The notes: generated by a model not told the origin, from the sequence alone. DNA of 64,000 nt from Bacillus safensis FO-36b (GCF_000691165.1 NZ_ASJD01000006.1:62001-126000); one strand, 5' to 3'. Shown: positions 12,525 through 21,791, numbered from the stretch's first letter. Made by a program: numbers and translations.

Positions 12525-12755
12525 TTATTGTCTCACTTCATTAAAATAATGGACGGATGTCATGGCCCCTTCGTCGACCATCTTGTTGTCTTGGATATCT
12601 AATGGATCTGGGTGGCCGGCTTTTTCAGGAACCTTTTCATCTGACCGGAACATGCTTGCCCATTTTTTCAGATGCTGTTTATTTTTTACCGCTAATAACA
12701 CAGCACCTCCAACCCCTAATCCTGCAAGTACATACGCATTTGGACGCTTATTCAT
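12525..12755 (-). CDS. Small membrane-anchored protein of unknown function
   Basis: 76 residues. One hydrophobic segment (AYVLAGLGVGGAVLLAV, residues 7-23) is followed by a charged lysine-rich tail, suggesting an N-terminal membrane anchor with a cytoplasmic domain. I do not recognise a family. ATG at 12755 has a strong AAGGGGAGGGAA ribosome site, which makes a real gene likely. It lies between a DUF2283-like gene and yerD and shares the terminator at 12488-12518. Confidence 0.65.
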   Translation of the reverse strand: MNKRPNAYVLAGLGVGGAVLLAVKNKQHLKKWASMFRSDEKVPEKAGHPDPLDIQDNKMVDEGAMTSVHYFNEVRQ

Positions 12756-12894
12756 GTATGTTCCCTCCCCTTATGATCTTATTTGTAAGTTACCCCGCCT
12801 TTTCATTTCTAAACGTCACAATATGCTGGTGTGGTTTCTCTTTCATTAAAAAGTGGAATAACAACAGCAATGAAAGAGAAAAGAGGGGATCTTC

Positions 12895-14475
12895 GTGACA
12901 ACAACTTTAATTGTCATCAGCGCATTGCTAGTCATTTGTTTGATCATCCCAATCATTCTATTGATCTGGATTTGGATGAGGGATGAAAAACAAGAAGAAC
13001 ATTCAGTTCTGCGAAATTATCCGGTCATTGGAAAGCTGCGGTTTATCTTTGAAAAAATAGGACCTGAGCTTCGCCAATATCTGTTTCTGAATGACCGAGA
13101 GGAACTGCCCTTCTCAAGAAGAGAATACGAGCAGGCGGTCATGTCAGGGAAGTACAAAAGCCGGACGATGGGCTTTGGATCAAAACGTGATTTTGACAAG
13201 CCAGGCTATTACATTCGAAACGTTTTGTTTCCAAAGCAGCGAAATGAACTTCGCATCGATCAATCTGAAAAAATCAAAACGAAAGTGTATCAGATTGATC
13301 AAGACAATTTACTGAGAAGAAGTGAACATGTCAAAGAAGTCGAAGCAAATCCTTACTTTCTTCATCAAGAGGATGTACAAGTCATTGGCGAACATACATG
13401 TCAAAAGCCTTTCCATGTGAAAGGACTGATCGGTCAATCTGCCATGAGCTACGGCTCCTTAGGCGACAGGGCGATTACAGCTCTATCTTCAGGATTAAAA
13501 ATGGCCGGCGGGACGTGGATGAACACAGGTGAAGGCGGGCTTTCTCCTTATCACCTCAAAGGCGGCGCAGATATCATTTGCCAGATTGGGCCTGGTTTAT
13601 TTGGCGTTAGAACAGAGGATGGCGCATTTTCCTTTGAAGAATTCAAGAAAAAAAGCGAACACGAGGAAGTCAAAGCCTTTGAACTCAAGCTGGCACAAGG
13701 AGCAAAAACACGCGGCGGTCATATTGACGGCGAAAAGGTGACGGAAGAAATAGCGAATATCCGTAAATTACCGCCTCACCAATCCATTGACAGCCCAAAC
13801 CGCTTTGAGATGTTCCACTCCATTCCTGACATGTTTGATTTCATTGAACAGCTGCGGAGCATAGGCGGAAAGCCAGTTGGAATCAAACTTGTTGTCGGAC
13901 ATAAAGAAAATATTGAAGAGCTCGCCAGCTATATGAAAAAAAGCGGGAAACACCCTGATTTCATTACAGTGGATGGCGGAGAAGGCGGTACAGGGGCGTC
14001 CTTTCATGAATTGGCGGATTCCGCAGGGCTGCCGATTTTCACGGCGCTCCCAATGGTTCATCAAATATTGAAAGAATACGGTGTCAGACATCAGGTGAAA
14101 CTCTTTGCTTCTGGCAAGCTTCTCTCGCCTGATAAAATTGCGATCGCCCTTTCAATGGGAGCTGACTTTGTGAATATTGCCAGAGGTCTCATGTTTTCAG
14201 TCGGATGCATTCGCGCCCAAGTCTGCCACACGAATAAATGCCCGGTCGGGGTCGCCACGACTGATCCAAAGCTGCAAAAGGGTTTATCGATTGAAGAAAA
14301 AAAATACCGAGTGTGCAATTATATCCTGTCTCTTAGAGAAGGTTTGTTTAATTTATCCGCAGCTGCGGGTATAGAATCGCCTATTCATTTTAATGAAAAA
14401 CATATTATTTTTAGACAAGAGAATGGCGAGACAAGCGAAGTGCCGATGTTCTCAGGCACACAGCCATCTGTCTAG
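12895..14475 (+). CDS. yerD: Glutamate-synthase-like FMN protein YerD
   Basis: 526-residue protein with an N-terminal membrane segment (residues 2-25) joined to a domain homologous to the FMN-binding half of the glutamate synthase large subunit. Visible motifs: GQSAMSYGSLG, NTGEGGLSPYH, VDGGEGGTGAS and the iron-sulphur cysteines C-x5-C-x4-C in CIRAQVCHTNKCPVG. The glutaminase domain of true glutamate synthase is absent, so ammonia-dependent or unrelated oxidoreductase chemistry is possible. GTG start at 12895 behind AGAGGGGAT. Same position as B. subtilis yerD; a terminator follows. Confidence 0.9.
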   Translation: MTTTLIVISALLVICLIIPIILLIWIWMRDEKQEEHSVLRNYPVIGKLRFIFEKIGPELRQYLFLNDREELPFSRREYEQAVMSGKYKSRTMGFGSKRDFDKPGYYIRNVLFPKQRNELRIDQSEKIKTKVYQIDQDNLLRRSEHVKEVEANPYFLHQEDVQVIGEHTCQKPFHVKGLIGQSAMSYGSLGDRAITALSSGLKMAGGTWMNTGEGGLSPYHLKGGADIICQIGPGLFGVRTEDGAFSFEEFKKKSEHEEVKAFELKLAQGAKTRGGHIDGEKVTEEIANIRKLPPHQSIDSPNRFEMFHSIPDMFDFIEQLRSIGGKPVGIKLVVGHKENIEELASYMKKSGKHPDFITVDGGEGGTGASFHELADSAGLPIFTALPMVHQILKEYGVRHQVKLFASGKLLSPDKIAIALSMGADFVNIARGLMFSVGCIRAQVCHTNKCPVGVATTDPKLQKGLSIEEKKYRVCNYILSLREGLFNLSAAAGIESPIHFNEKHIIFRQENGETSEVPMFSGTQPSV

Positions 14476-14478
14476 CTC

Positions 14479-14508
14479 GAAAAGGTGCGGAAACGCGCCT
14501 TTTTTGTT
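14479..14508 (+). terminator. Intrinsic terminator after yerD
   Basis: AAAAGGTGCG / CGCGCCTTTTTT hairpin beginning 4 bases after the yerD stop codon, ending in a T run. Confidence 0.85.
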
Positions 14509-14666
14509 AATATTTTTGATCAATCGCGTACTAAGTTTGCAAACAGTAGAGTTTAAGGAAATCATCTCAAGCGAAGACGGCATCTCCTATGAAGGAGAAA
14601 GATGGTTGATGGGCGAGCTAAAGTAAAAAAACAGGGACACTTTATCAGCCCCTGCCCGCCTTTTCA

Positions 14667-14716
14667 TAAAAAAACTGCAAACAAGTCCATTTTTCGTGAA
14701 AAGGATTGTTTACAGT
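14667..14716 (-). terminator. Intrinsic terminator after yerC
   Basis: On the minus strand ACTGTAAACAA pairs with TTGTTTGCAGT around a 21-base loop, then TTTTTTT. It begins 10 bases after the yerC stop codon. Confidence 0.85.
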
Positions 14717-14726
14717 GAAAGCTGCT

Positions 14727-15041
14727 TTATTTTGTTTCGTTATTTTCCTGCTGTTCTGCTACGCGGTCAAGTGCCATTGTATAGGCATCGTTGCCATAGT
14801 TCAAGCAGCGTTTGACACGTGAGATGGTTGCAGTGCTTGCACCTGTTTCCGTCTCAATTTTATGATACGTGTTTCCCTCACGAAGCATACGCGCTACTTC
14901 AAGACGCTGTGATAAAGATTGGATTTCATTGATGGTACATAAATCATCAAAGAATCGATAACATTCTTCCAGGTCTTTAAGGGATAAGATGGAGTTGAAT
15001 AACTGATCTAAGCTTTTGCCCCTTAATTTATCAATTTGCAT
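14727..15041 (-). CDS. yerC: TrpR-like DNA-binding protein YerC
   Basis: YerC/YecD family protein of 104 residues with the Trp-repressor helix-turn-helix. The block INEIQSLSQRLEVARML followed by REGNTYHKIETETGASTATISRV (split here by position 55-80) is the TrpR-type HTH. It probably binds DNA as a dimer; its targets are not known. ATG 15041 follows AAGGAGAAG. Conserved location next to yerD. Reads almost identically to the B. subtilis protein as I recall it, so the call is secure though function is not. Confidence 0.93.
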   Translation of the reverse strand: MQIDKLRGKSLDQLFNSILSLKDLEECYRFFDDLCTINEIQSLSQRLEVARMLREGNTYHKIETETGASTATISRVKRCLNYGNDAYTMALDRVAEQQENNETK

Positions 15042-15602
15042 CTTAATACATCTTCTCCTTTACTATTGCCACACCGCTTCGCACGATCTTCTTCTAAGAA
15101 AGCGGTATCTTTCCTGACTAATTTTTTTAAAACCTCAGCAATGAGCTTTGAACAGATCATGACAGGTTTGGTTCTACGCTGAAAATGCCGTCAGGTTCTT
15201 TCGTAAGCCGAAGCTTCTTTATCGTAAACAAATTCGACAAGTTCTGTCATTTTCCTTGTATGACAATCTGACAAACTTGTTTGCTTCCGGTATAAAGATG
15301 ACTTCTGCTTGGTTAGGTCTTCTGCCCTCATATACAGGCTTTACGGAAAGCTCGGCGAGACCACAAATATGCGCCCCGCCTTGCTCGGGTTATTCAAAAT
15401 ATGTTGGCCGGTCAGCGTAACCGGCAAATTCATTTTACAATTAGAGTACTTCATTCGTCATGTCAAAGCCCTCTGCTTTGTCAACAGCTCCACATAAGAT
15501 CATGATCACTTACATGGCAGTGAAGAGAACCATGGCTCACTTCTGCCCTATAACAGCAGTCAGAAATGCGGCAAAGATGATACAGCTCCACTCTGTTATA
15601 TT
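15042..15602. other. Intergenic region yerC-yerA without an intact gene
   Basis: About 560 bases. The middle part holds the decayed yerB-like reading frames. Near the yerC side is the ribosome site AAGGAGAAG. Short plus-strand frames here lack ribosome sites. Nothing else was recognised. Confidence 0.6.
15165..15450 (-). pseudogene. yerB: Decayed remnant resembling yerB (DUF3048 lipoprotein)
   Basis: No intact gene lies between yerC and yerA, where B. subtilis has yerB. Minus-strand translation shows broken pieces in different frames: LTGQHILNNPSKAGR (about 15420-15380), then PNQAEVIFIPEANKFVRLSY (about 15310-15255), then MTELVEFVYDKEASAYERT ending at TGA (about 15250-15195). The last two resemble, in order, the C-terminal DUF3048 region of YerB (a VTVAY strand, then YTYDADKGVYERF), and the first resembles its N-terminal PLTG / NNHSKARPQ motif. 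Much of the gene would be deleted. The match is from memory and the borders are approximate. Confidence 0.5.
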
Positions 15603-17345
15603 TTAACGCATTATAGACGGAAAGAGTACAGTTTTTTTCATGACATCAAATATTCCTCTTGGTGTCACTCGAATATACGGCAAATGTGTACTTTGGAAAA
15701 AGACAAGTGTATCAATTGGGCAGTCAAATGGATAGCCACGCTCAATGAGCAGCTCGCGTAATGTTTGTTCCTGCTGAAGAACAGTCTCAAATGGTTCAGC
15801 CGATGCACAGCCGGATAATTGCAGCGGGATTTCGTGCAAAATTTTCCCGTTCTCTGTGAGTACGATTCCCCCGCCAATTTCTTTCATCCGCTTATGTGCC
15901 AGCATCATATCTTCTTTATTCTTCCCGATCACTAAAATATCACCCGTGAGCGAAAATGAGCTGACAAAGCCCTGCACTTTATTTGCGAACCCTTTTAGCA
16001 TCGTATTCACACGCCACTCACCTTTTCGGTCAATCAGGCTAAAGAAGCTTTGATCATGGTCACATGACAGCTGGTTGATTGAGTTATCAATTTCCACTGT
16101 ATAAGGCTCCATGATGACAGCATTTCTCATCTTCACACCTAGCGGCATAGAGAATTGCAAATCACTCATCGTGAGGTCGTAGCTTAAATCTAATGGAGCA
16201 AGCCCGCCATTTTCCCATTTTGTTTCTTGGAATTGATGCTGGTTCTCGCCATCTAATTTGAGAATAACCCCTTTAGATATCACCGTTTCAGGATTTGGGT
16301 TCATTGGATCATCTAAAATATTCAAAGAAGCCAGTCGGCCTGGGCCAACAACGCCTAGTAAATCATCAATTTGATAGTATTTTGCAATGTTAAATGTCGC
16401 CATATTATACGCATCAATGATCGGCACGCCTTCTTCAAGGGCAATCGAAATCAAACGGTTAATCATGCCTTCCTCATAAAAGTGAGGGGCAGCACCATCT
16501 GTTGTATAGAAAAAGTGATCATAGTGTCTAAAGTCACGCTCATGCAGTTCTCTTAAAATGTTCACTAAATCTGGGCGGATGGAAGAATGCCGCAATGAAA
16601 CATGATAGCCAAGGGACAAGCGTTTTAACACATCGTCGGCATTCATCGCTTCATGATCACTGTCCGCGCCAAACAGCTTCATTTTTGTTAGCGTTTTCTC
16701 AGAAGCTCCTGGGAAATGCCCTTCAATTCGTTTTCTCTGCTTCTTTGTTTCTTGCATGCAATATAAAATGAGATCGTCACCGTCCATCAATCTTGGCCAG
16801 CTTGTTAATTCGCCGCCTTGGAGGACGTCAGGATGATCAATCCATTCCTTCCGGTAGTTGACTGGCAGCATCTCATCTTCATATCTGACTTCCGTTTGAA
16901 GATCGTATCTGGACCACCAGAAATACTGAAATGGCTGCTTTTTTAATTCACATAAGGTGGAAAGCGCTTTCTTTTCATTGCTTTGCAAAAGAAGAAATAA
17001 GTTATCGCTGACCATCGTTGTTGTGCCAAATTGAGACACATATTCTGCAAGTGATTGGGGATTATAAATATGGAACGGATGCGCGTGAGGCTCTATATAC
17101 CCAGGCACAATGTATTTCCCTTCACAATCAATCACACGTTTAGCTGATTTATTTTGAGGAAGCTCTGCTCCGACATAAACAATTCGATCATCATGTATCC
17201 AAATATTTGCCTTCACCCATTGCTTCAAAAACGGGTTAAGCACGAGTCCATTCGTTAAAAGGAGTGTTGGAACTATTTTTGAGTCGACTACATCGATTTG
17301 TGTGCGGATGTCATTGTTTCTCCAATTAAAAGTACGTTCGGACAT
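15603..17345 (-). CDS. yerA: Adenine deaminase-like amidohydrolase YerA
   Basis: Amidohydrolase-superfamily protein of 580 residues related to adenine deaminase, which converts adenine to hypoxanthine. The metal-binding motif EPHAHPFH appears near residue 87, and the C-terminal half carries the extra adenine deaminase domain (GNKEDMMLAHKRMKEIGGG region). Length fits the family. ATG 17345 follows AAGGAGAG. It is the yerA orthologue by position (yerA and purD are near neighbours in B. subtilis), here separated from purD by the yod block. Adenine deaminase activity has been assigned to a different B. subtilis protein (AdeC), so the true substrate is open. Confidence 0.85.
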   Translation of the reverse strand: MSERTFNWRNNDIRTQIDVVDSKIVPTLLLTNGLVLNPFLKQWVKANIWIHDDRIVYVGAELPQNKSAKRVIDCEGKYIVPGYIEPHAHPFHIYNPQSLAEYVSQFGTTTMVSDNLFLLLQSNEKKALSTLCELKKQPFQYFWWSRYDLQTEVRYEDEMLPVNYRKEWIDHPDVLQGGELTSWPRLMDGDDLILYCMQETKKQRKRIEGHFPGASEKTLTKMKLFGADSDHEAMNADDVLKRLSLGYHVSLRHSSIRPDLVNILRELHERDFRHYDHFFYTTDGAAPHFYEEGMINRLISIALEEGVPIIDAYNMATFNIAKYYQIDDLLGVVGPGRLASLNILDDPMNPNPETVISKGVILKLDGENQHQFQETKWENGGLAPLDLSYDLTMSDLQFSMPLGVKMRNAVIMEPYTVEIDNSINQLSCDHDQSFFSLIDRKGEWRVNTMLKGFANKVQGFVSSFSLTGDILVIGKNKEDMMLAHKRMKEIGGGIVLTENGKILHEIPLQLSGCASAEPFETVLQQEQTLRELLIERGYPFDCPIDTLVFFQSTHLPYIRVTPRGIFDVMKKTVLFPSIMR

Positions 17346-17470
17346 TCACATACTCTCCTTCATTTGTATTAGCCCTATCGTAACATAACGAACTACGTTA
17401 CGCATTAATGAAACGTTACAATTTCTTGAAATCACACTTAAAATAATTTAAAAAAGGAGATTCACCTTCA

Positions 17471-17692
17471 ATGAAACCTAATCTCGGCTTAATGGAAGCG
17501 CTCATTAGAATTGCCTGCGGAATGACAATATGTACTGTGGCTGGATCCTTATATGCTAGAAAACCATGGAGTAAAATGCTGCTTTTGGGCATCATGTTTG
17601 GCGGTATGAAACTGGGATCTGGCATTCTTCGTTTTTGTCCAGTGACATATATGTGTGAGCAGCAGGACACACATAAAGAGAAGGCTGAGTAA
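17471..17692 (+). CDS. DUF2892 (YgaP-type) two-helix membrane protein
   Basis: 73 residues with the DUF2892 pattern: N-terminal MKPNLGLMEALIRIACG, two transmembrane segments (about residues 11-27 and 35-52) and the conserved C-P in RFCPVTYMC. The family occurs alone or fused to rhodanese domains; its role is unknown. ATG 17471 has AAGGAG 10 bases upstream. A strong terminator begins inside the stop region. Confidence 0.82.
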   Translation: MKPNLGLMEALIRIACGMTICTVAGSLYARKPWSKMLLLGIMFGGMKLGSGILRFCPVTYMCEQQDTHKEKAE

Positions 17693-17709
17693 GGCAGCCT
17701 TCTTTTTTT
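17680..17709 (+). terminator. Intrinsic terminator after the DUF2892 gene
   Basis: GAAGGCTG / CAGCCTTC 8-bp stem, 7-base loop, then TTTTTTT. Confidence 0.9.
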
Positions 17710-17724
17710 GTGATCATTTTCATC

Positions 17725-18999
17725 TCATTCCGCTGCTTCACACCATTCGACCATTGTCCCTGCAATAATTTCAGCTGCTTCAATCACATGCTCAATGTCA
17801 ATGGATTCATTCGGAAAATGGGCAAGCTCCGTTGTTCCCGGTCCAAACACGATGATCGGAATACCTGCTGCCTGTGACAGTAATCCGCCGTCAGTTCCCC
17901 AAGGGGCGGCTTCGATTTTCGGCGGCTGCTTCATGACCGCTTCATATTGTTCCTTCAATAAACCTAAAAGCGGATGATCTGTATCGATTGAACCCGGAAG
18001 CCATCTTGCACCAAACCATTCGACCTCAACAGGATGCTCTTGGAACCATTCATCTTTTTCTCCGAGTCCTGCCATCCAATTTTCTAATTCCTTCTCTGCC
18101 TGTTCTACCGTTTCACCGGGCATCACCCCGAGCCTGCCTTCCATTGTGACAAGGTCTGCTACAGAGGATGGCCAATCACCGCCTTGAATTTTCCCGATAT
18201 TGATTGGGATCGGGATTGGGATATGCTGAAACAGCGGCTCGGTGATTCGCTGATTTCTTTCTTCTTCAAGTGCCGCTATACGTGAAAGGACAATCGTGCT
18301 CTTTTCAATAGCAGAAACGCCGTGATATCTTGTTCCGCCATGAGCAGCCCTTCCTTTAATATGCAGTCTGAACCATTTAGATCCCTGCTGAATCGGAAAG
18401 ATTTTCATATGACTTGGCTCTGGAATGATGGCTGCATCTGCGGTATATCCTCTTAGTATGGCTGCAAGGGTGCCTGCACCGCCGCTCTCTTCTTCGACAA
18501 CACTATGAAACACAACATCTCCCTTCAGCGGAATCTGAAGCGCATGCAGTGCCTCAAGTGCAAAGAGTAAAGAAACGTTTCCACCTTTCATATCTGTTGC
18601 CCCGCGTCCATAAAGTCTCCCGTTTATGATATGCCCGCTGTAGGGCGGATATGTCCATTGTTTGTGATCACCTGCTGGGACAACATCCACATGCCCATTT
18701 AATAAAATAGATTTGCCTCCGCCTTTTCCTTTCAATCGTCCGGCGACATTGGGACTTCCTTTAAAGGAACGCCTCGGGGAATAAAAATACGGATGGTTCA
18801 GCAAGTCATCCCCGCCAATGTCCCATACGTCAACATCAAAGCCAATGGCAGAAAGTTTATTTGCTACGATTTGCTGTACTTCTTGCTCATTTCCTTGTGT
18901 GCTGTCACATTGCACCATTTGCTGAAGAAGCGTCACGGCTTCCTCCTTATGCTCTTTCATCCAGTTTCTGATACGTGTGGTTGGCTGCAAGTCGGTCAT
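17725..18999 (-). CDS. yodQ: M20-family deacylase/peptidase YodQ
   Basis: ArgE/DapE-type zinc hydrolase of 424 residues that removes an acyl group from an N-acylated amino acid. Visible metal-site motifs: NGHVDVVPAG, RGATDMKGG and VEEESGGAG; the C-terminal PGTTELAHFPNES carries the last zinc ligand. In B. subtilis yodQ is in the sigma-E-controlled kamA-yodPQRST cluster of sporulation genes. Here it is the last gene of yodT-yodS-yodR-yodQ, 5 bases after yodR, so translational coupling is likely. A plausible step is hydrolysis of N-acetyl from a beta-lysine-derived intermediate, but this is inference. Confidence 0.86.
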   Translation of the reverse strand: MTDLQPTTRIRNWMKEHKEEAVTLLQQMVQCDSTQGNEQEVQQIVANKLSAIGFDVDVWDIGGDDLLNHPYFYSPRRSFKGSPNVAGRLKGKGGGKSILLNGHVDVVPAGDHKQWTYPPYSGHIINGRLYGRGATDMKGGNVSLLFALEALHALQIPLKGDVVFHSVVEEESGGAGTLAAILRGYTADAAIIPEPSHMKIFPIQQGSKWFRLHIKGRAAHGGTRYHGVSAIEKSTIVLSRIAALEEERNQRITEPLFQHIPIPIPINIGKIQGGDWPSSVADLVTMEGRLGVMPGETVEQAEKELENWMAGLGEKDEWFQEHPVEVEWFGARWLPGSIDTDHPLLGLLKEQYEAVMKQPPKIEAAPWGTDGGLLSQAAGIPIIVFGPGTTELAHFPNESIDIEHVIEAAEIIAGTMVEWCEAAE

Positions 19000-19004
19000 C
19001 CTTT

Positions 19005-19670
19005 CTACACAACAGATTTGACATCAGGCGCTAAAATGAGCGGCGCCTCTGTCGCCCTCATGACATCTTCCGGCTGAAACGGCGGCATGACTTCACGCAA
19101 AATGAGCAGCTGTGATTTGACCTCAATGACTGCCATATCCGTAATAATCAGGTCCACACAAGACTTAGCAGTTAAGGGCAGCGTGCAGGCTGCTTTTATC
19201 TTAGATTGTCCGTGTTTATCAAGGTGGCTCATCACGACCACCACCTTTTTCGCTTTTTGCGCAAGTTCAATGGCTCCACCCATACCCGGCACTCGTTTCC
19301 CTGGCACAATCCAATTGGCAAGATCCCCATGACTGCTGACTTCAAGTGCACCTAAAATGGTCATATCCAGCATCCCTTTGCGAATGATGCCAAAAGCGGT
19401 TGTGCTGTCCATATATGAGCCGCCTTTTGTTAACGTAATGGGAAAACCGCCGGCATTGCACAAATTCGGATCTTCTTCCCCTTGTACTGGTGAACCGCCT
19501 GCTCCCATAATGCCGTTTTCTGCATGCAGCCACACCTCGTAATGTGCTGGGATGTACTCAGCTGCAAGGGTCGGGATGCCGATCCCAAGATTCACAATCA
19601 TGCCATCTTCAATTTCCTGTGCCGCGCGTTTGGCTATGCGGTGTCTTAAATCGATGTCTCCCATGCCCAT
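19005..19670 (-). CDS. yodR: CoA-transferase beta subunit YodR
   Basis: Subunit B of a family-I CoA-transferase (AtoA/ScoB-like), 221 residues. The start MGMGDIDLRHRIAKRAAQEI and the motif NLGIGIPTL are characteristic; the active-site glutamate lies in the ENGIMGAGG stretch. A longer frame is open upstream, but ATG 19670 follows AAAGGAGTG and matches the usual family start. It overlaps the 3' end of yodS by 25 bases. Together with YodS it would move CoA between acetyl- or succinyl-CoA and a 3-oxo acid, probably the keto product of YodT. Confidence 0.9.
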   Translation of the reverse strand: MGMGDIDLRHRIAKRAAQEIEDGMIVNLGIGIPTLAAEYIPAHYEVWLHAENGIMGAGGSPVQGEEDPNLCNAGGFPITLTKGGSYMDSTTAFGIIRKGMLDMTILGALEVSSHGDLANWIVPGKRVPGMGGAIELAQKAKKVVVVMSHLDKHGQSKIKAACTLPLTAKSCVDLIITDMAVIEVKSQLLILREVMPPFQPEDVMRATEAPLILAPDVKSVV

Positions 19671-20335
19671 GTCCAGTTCACTCCTTTTGATTGCACGATC
19701 TGGTTCACAAATACGCCTGGTGTGACGATTTCCTCTGGATGAAGCCCGCCCACAGGCACAATCTCTTCTACTTCCGCAATGGTCCAATCTCCTGCCATCG
19801 CCACAATCGGGTTTGTATTCCGTGCACTTTTATCAAAAATCAGATTGCCTGCTTCATCTGCTTTGAGGGCATTCACAATCGCGATATCTGCAGTCAGTGC
19901 AGGCTCAAGAATATACTTCTTTCCATCCAGCTGAACCAATTGTTTCTCATCAAGATTGAGGCTATCCATGCCGACATCTGTCACAATGCCCGCTAAACCC
20001 ATCCCGCCTGCCCTGATCTTTTCTGCCAGGATGCCCTGCGGGTAAAAAAGAACGTCTAGTGTACCTGCCTGCATTTTCTGCCCGGCAATTGGATTTGAGC
20101 CAATATGAGAGGCAATGATTTTCTTCACTCTTCCTTCTGTGATCAGCCTGCCAACACCGATTTGCGGGAAGCCTGCATCGTTTCCGATCAATGTCAGGTC
20201 TTTGATATTGGCTTCTAAAATGGCATCGATCAATGATGGCGGGGACCCCACACCGCCAAAGCCGCCAAACATGATGGTCATTCCGTCTCTAAAATGCGTG
20301 ATGACTTGATCAAAGTTCGCTGTTTTGTTCATCAT
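19646..20335 (-). CDS. yodS: CoA-transferase alpha subunit YodS
   Basis: Subunit A of the family-I CoA-transferase (AtoD/ScoA-like), 229 residues. MFGGFGGVGSPPSLIDAI is the N-terminal glycine-rich CoA-binding loop; LTLIGNDAGFPQIGVGRL follows. ATG 20335 is preceded by GGGAGGAAAG. It lies 9 bases after yodT and overlaps yodR, so the pair is made together. The two subunits probably form an alpha2-beta2 enzyme in the cytoplasm. Confidence 0.9.
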   Translation of the reverse strand: MMNKTANFDQVITHFRDGMTIMFGGFGGVGSPPSLIDAILEANIKDLTLIGNDAGFPQIGVGRLITEGRVKKIIASHIGSNPIAGQKMQAGTLDVLFYPQGILAEKIRAGGMGLAGIVTDVGMDSLNLDEKQLVQLDGKKYILEPALTADIAIVNALKADEAGNLIFDKSARNTNPIVAMAGDWTIAEVEEIVPVGGLHPEEIVTPGVFVNQIVQSKGVNWTWAWETSI

Positions 20336-20344
20336 CTTTCCTCC

Positions 20345-21709
20345 CTACATGGCAGATGGGAAAAACCCTCGATTGATGACTTCTTGCTCGACCTGCGTCA
20401 TTGTCTGCCCGAATAAATGAATCAGTTCATCCATCTCCTGCTGCGTAATGGAAAGCGGCGGTGCGATCATGACCGCTGCACCTCCCACACCATCCTCTCC
20501 AGCGCTTGCTGGGTAAACAAGCAAACCATTTTGCTTGGCCGTCTCCACAACTAAATGCGTCATTTGAGCATGGGCAGGAAATGGTGTTTTCGATAATCGG
20601 TCTGCGACAAACTCAATGCCAATGAGCAGTCCCTTTCCTCTCACATCCCCTATGATGGAATGTTTTGTTTGCAAATCCTTTAAAGCATTCATTAAATATC
20701 GGCCAGACAGATCAGCCCGTTCTGAAAGCTGGTGTTTTTTCATGTATCGAATGACAGCCAGTGAGACGGCTGCTGAAAGCGGGTTGCCGCTATAAGTGTG
20801 GCCTGCCATCACAGAGCCCGAACCGCTGAGAATCGGTGCAATCACATGATCCGCTGAGACAGCTGCTGCAATTGGTGAATAGCCGGCGCTCATGCCTTTT
20901 CCGAGTACCATAATATCTGGTACGACGCCCCAATGTTCCATGGCAAACATTTTCCCAGTTCGTCCAAAGCCTGTCATGACTTCATCTGCAATCATTAAAA
21001 TATCGTTTTCCTCACAAACTCGCTTCATCGCCGCAAAATATCCATCTGGCGGAACAAGCGCCGCGCCCGCTGCTCCAACAATCGGCTCTGCAATAAAAGC
21101 CGCAATCCTCTCTTTTCCTATACGCTGGATGACAGTTTTAAATTCCTGTACATACCATTCGACCTGCTTGCTTTCTTCCTTTGGCAGCCACGAACGGTAG
21201 CTGTATGGCGGAGACAGCACCGGGTGTTTTTCGAGCAGTGGTTCAAAGCGCTCTCTCCTTGCAATATGCCCTGACATCGACAGCGCACCGAGTGTGATGC
21301 CATGATAACTCATCCATCTTGAAATGATGTGATTCTTCTCAGCCTTCCCCTGCTCCTGCCAATGCTGAATGGCAATTTTCATGGCGGTCTCTGTTGCCTC
21401 TGATCCGCTTCCGACAAAAAAAGACCAGTTCAGGTTCCCTGGGCAGAGCGTACTCAATTCATAGGCAAGTTCTTCTGCTGGTTCATTTGTGAATTGTGAT
21501 CTGTACGTAAAGCTCACCTTTTCCGCTTGCTCTGTCATGGCATCAATGATGTCTCGTATGCCATGTCCAATACTTGCCGTGACAGCACCCGATGAGCCGT
21601 CTAAATATTTTTTCCCGTCCCGATCATATAAATAAATCCCCTCTCCTTTCACAGCCACAGGATAATGCTGATTCAACATCGGTTTGATTAAGTAATCCCG
21701 GGTCTCCAC
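20345..21709 (-). CDS. yodT: Class-III PLP aminotransferase YodT
   Basis: Fold-type I, class-III (omega) aminotransferase of 454 residues. DEVMTGFGRTGKMFAMEHWG gives the PLP-ring aspartate region and VLGKGMSAGYSP the Schiff-base lysine; GSGSEATETAMK binds the phosphate. The start codon is GTG (21709) with AGGGAGGAA 8 bases upstream. First gene of the yodTSRQ operon, divergent from a PucR-type regulator. In the B. subtilis kamA cluster the orthologue probably deaminates a beta-lysine derivative; here it may act on the same or another omega-amino acid. Confidence 0.87.
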   Translation of the reverse strand: METRDYLIKPMLNQHYPVAVKGEGIYLYDRDGKKYLDGSSGAVTASIGHGIRDIIDAMTEQAEKVSFTYRSQFTNEPAEELAYELSTLCPGNLNWSFFVGSGSEATETAMKIAIQHWQEQGKAEKNHIISRWMSYHGITLGALSMSGHIARRERFEPLLEKHPVLSPPYSYRSWLPKEESKQVEWYVQEFKTVIQRIGKERIAAFIAEPIVGAAGAALVPPDGYFAAMKRVCEENDILMIADEVMTGFGRTGKMFAMEHWGVVPDIMVLGKGMSAGYSPIAAAVSADHVIAPILSGSGSVMAGHTYSGNPLSAAVSLAVIRYMKKHQLSERADLSGRYLMNALKDLQTKHSIIGDVRGKGLLIGIEFVADRLSKTPFPAHAQMTHLVVETAKQNGLLVYPASAGEDGVGGAAVMIAPPLSITQQEMDELIHLFGQTMTQVEQEVINRGFFPSAM

Positions 21710-21774
21710 TTTGTCATTCCTCCCTCTCTCGTCAGCAGCTGCATCTTTCTTTTTTCATGAATCGCAAGAAAATT

Positions 21775-21791
21775 TTGTATACTTGTTATAA
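21775..21791. promoter_or_regulatory. Imperfect inverted repeat upstream of yodT (possible operator)
   Basis: TTGTATACTTGTTATAA lies about 65 bases upstream of the yodT start codon and resembles the perfect palindrome at 21857-21873 on the other side of the divergent promoter region. A pair of related sites suggests one regulator acting on both genes. Inference only. Confidence 0.35.

Noticed and set aside
14393-14626. Plus-strand frame after yerD ending in EFKEIISSEDGISYEGERWLMGELK
   Set aside because: Its first part overlaps yerD in another frame and it has no ribosome site; the tail reads like protein but I could not link it to any family, so at most it is a gene fragment.
15309-15497. 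Plus-strand 62-codon frame between yerC and yerA
   Set aside because: No ribosome site and it is antisense to the yerB-like fossil pieces.
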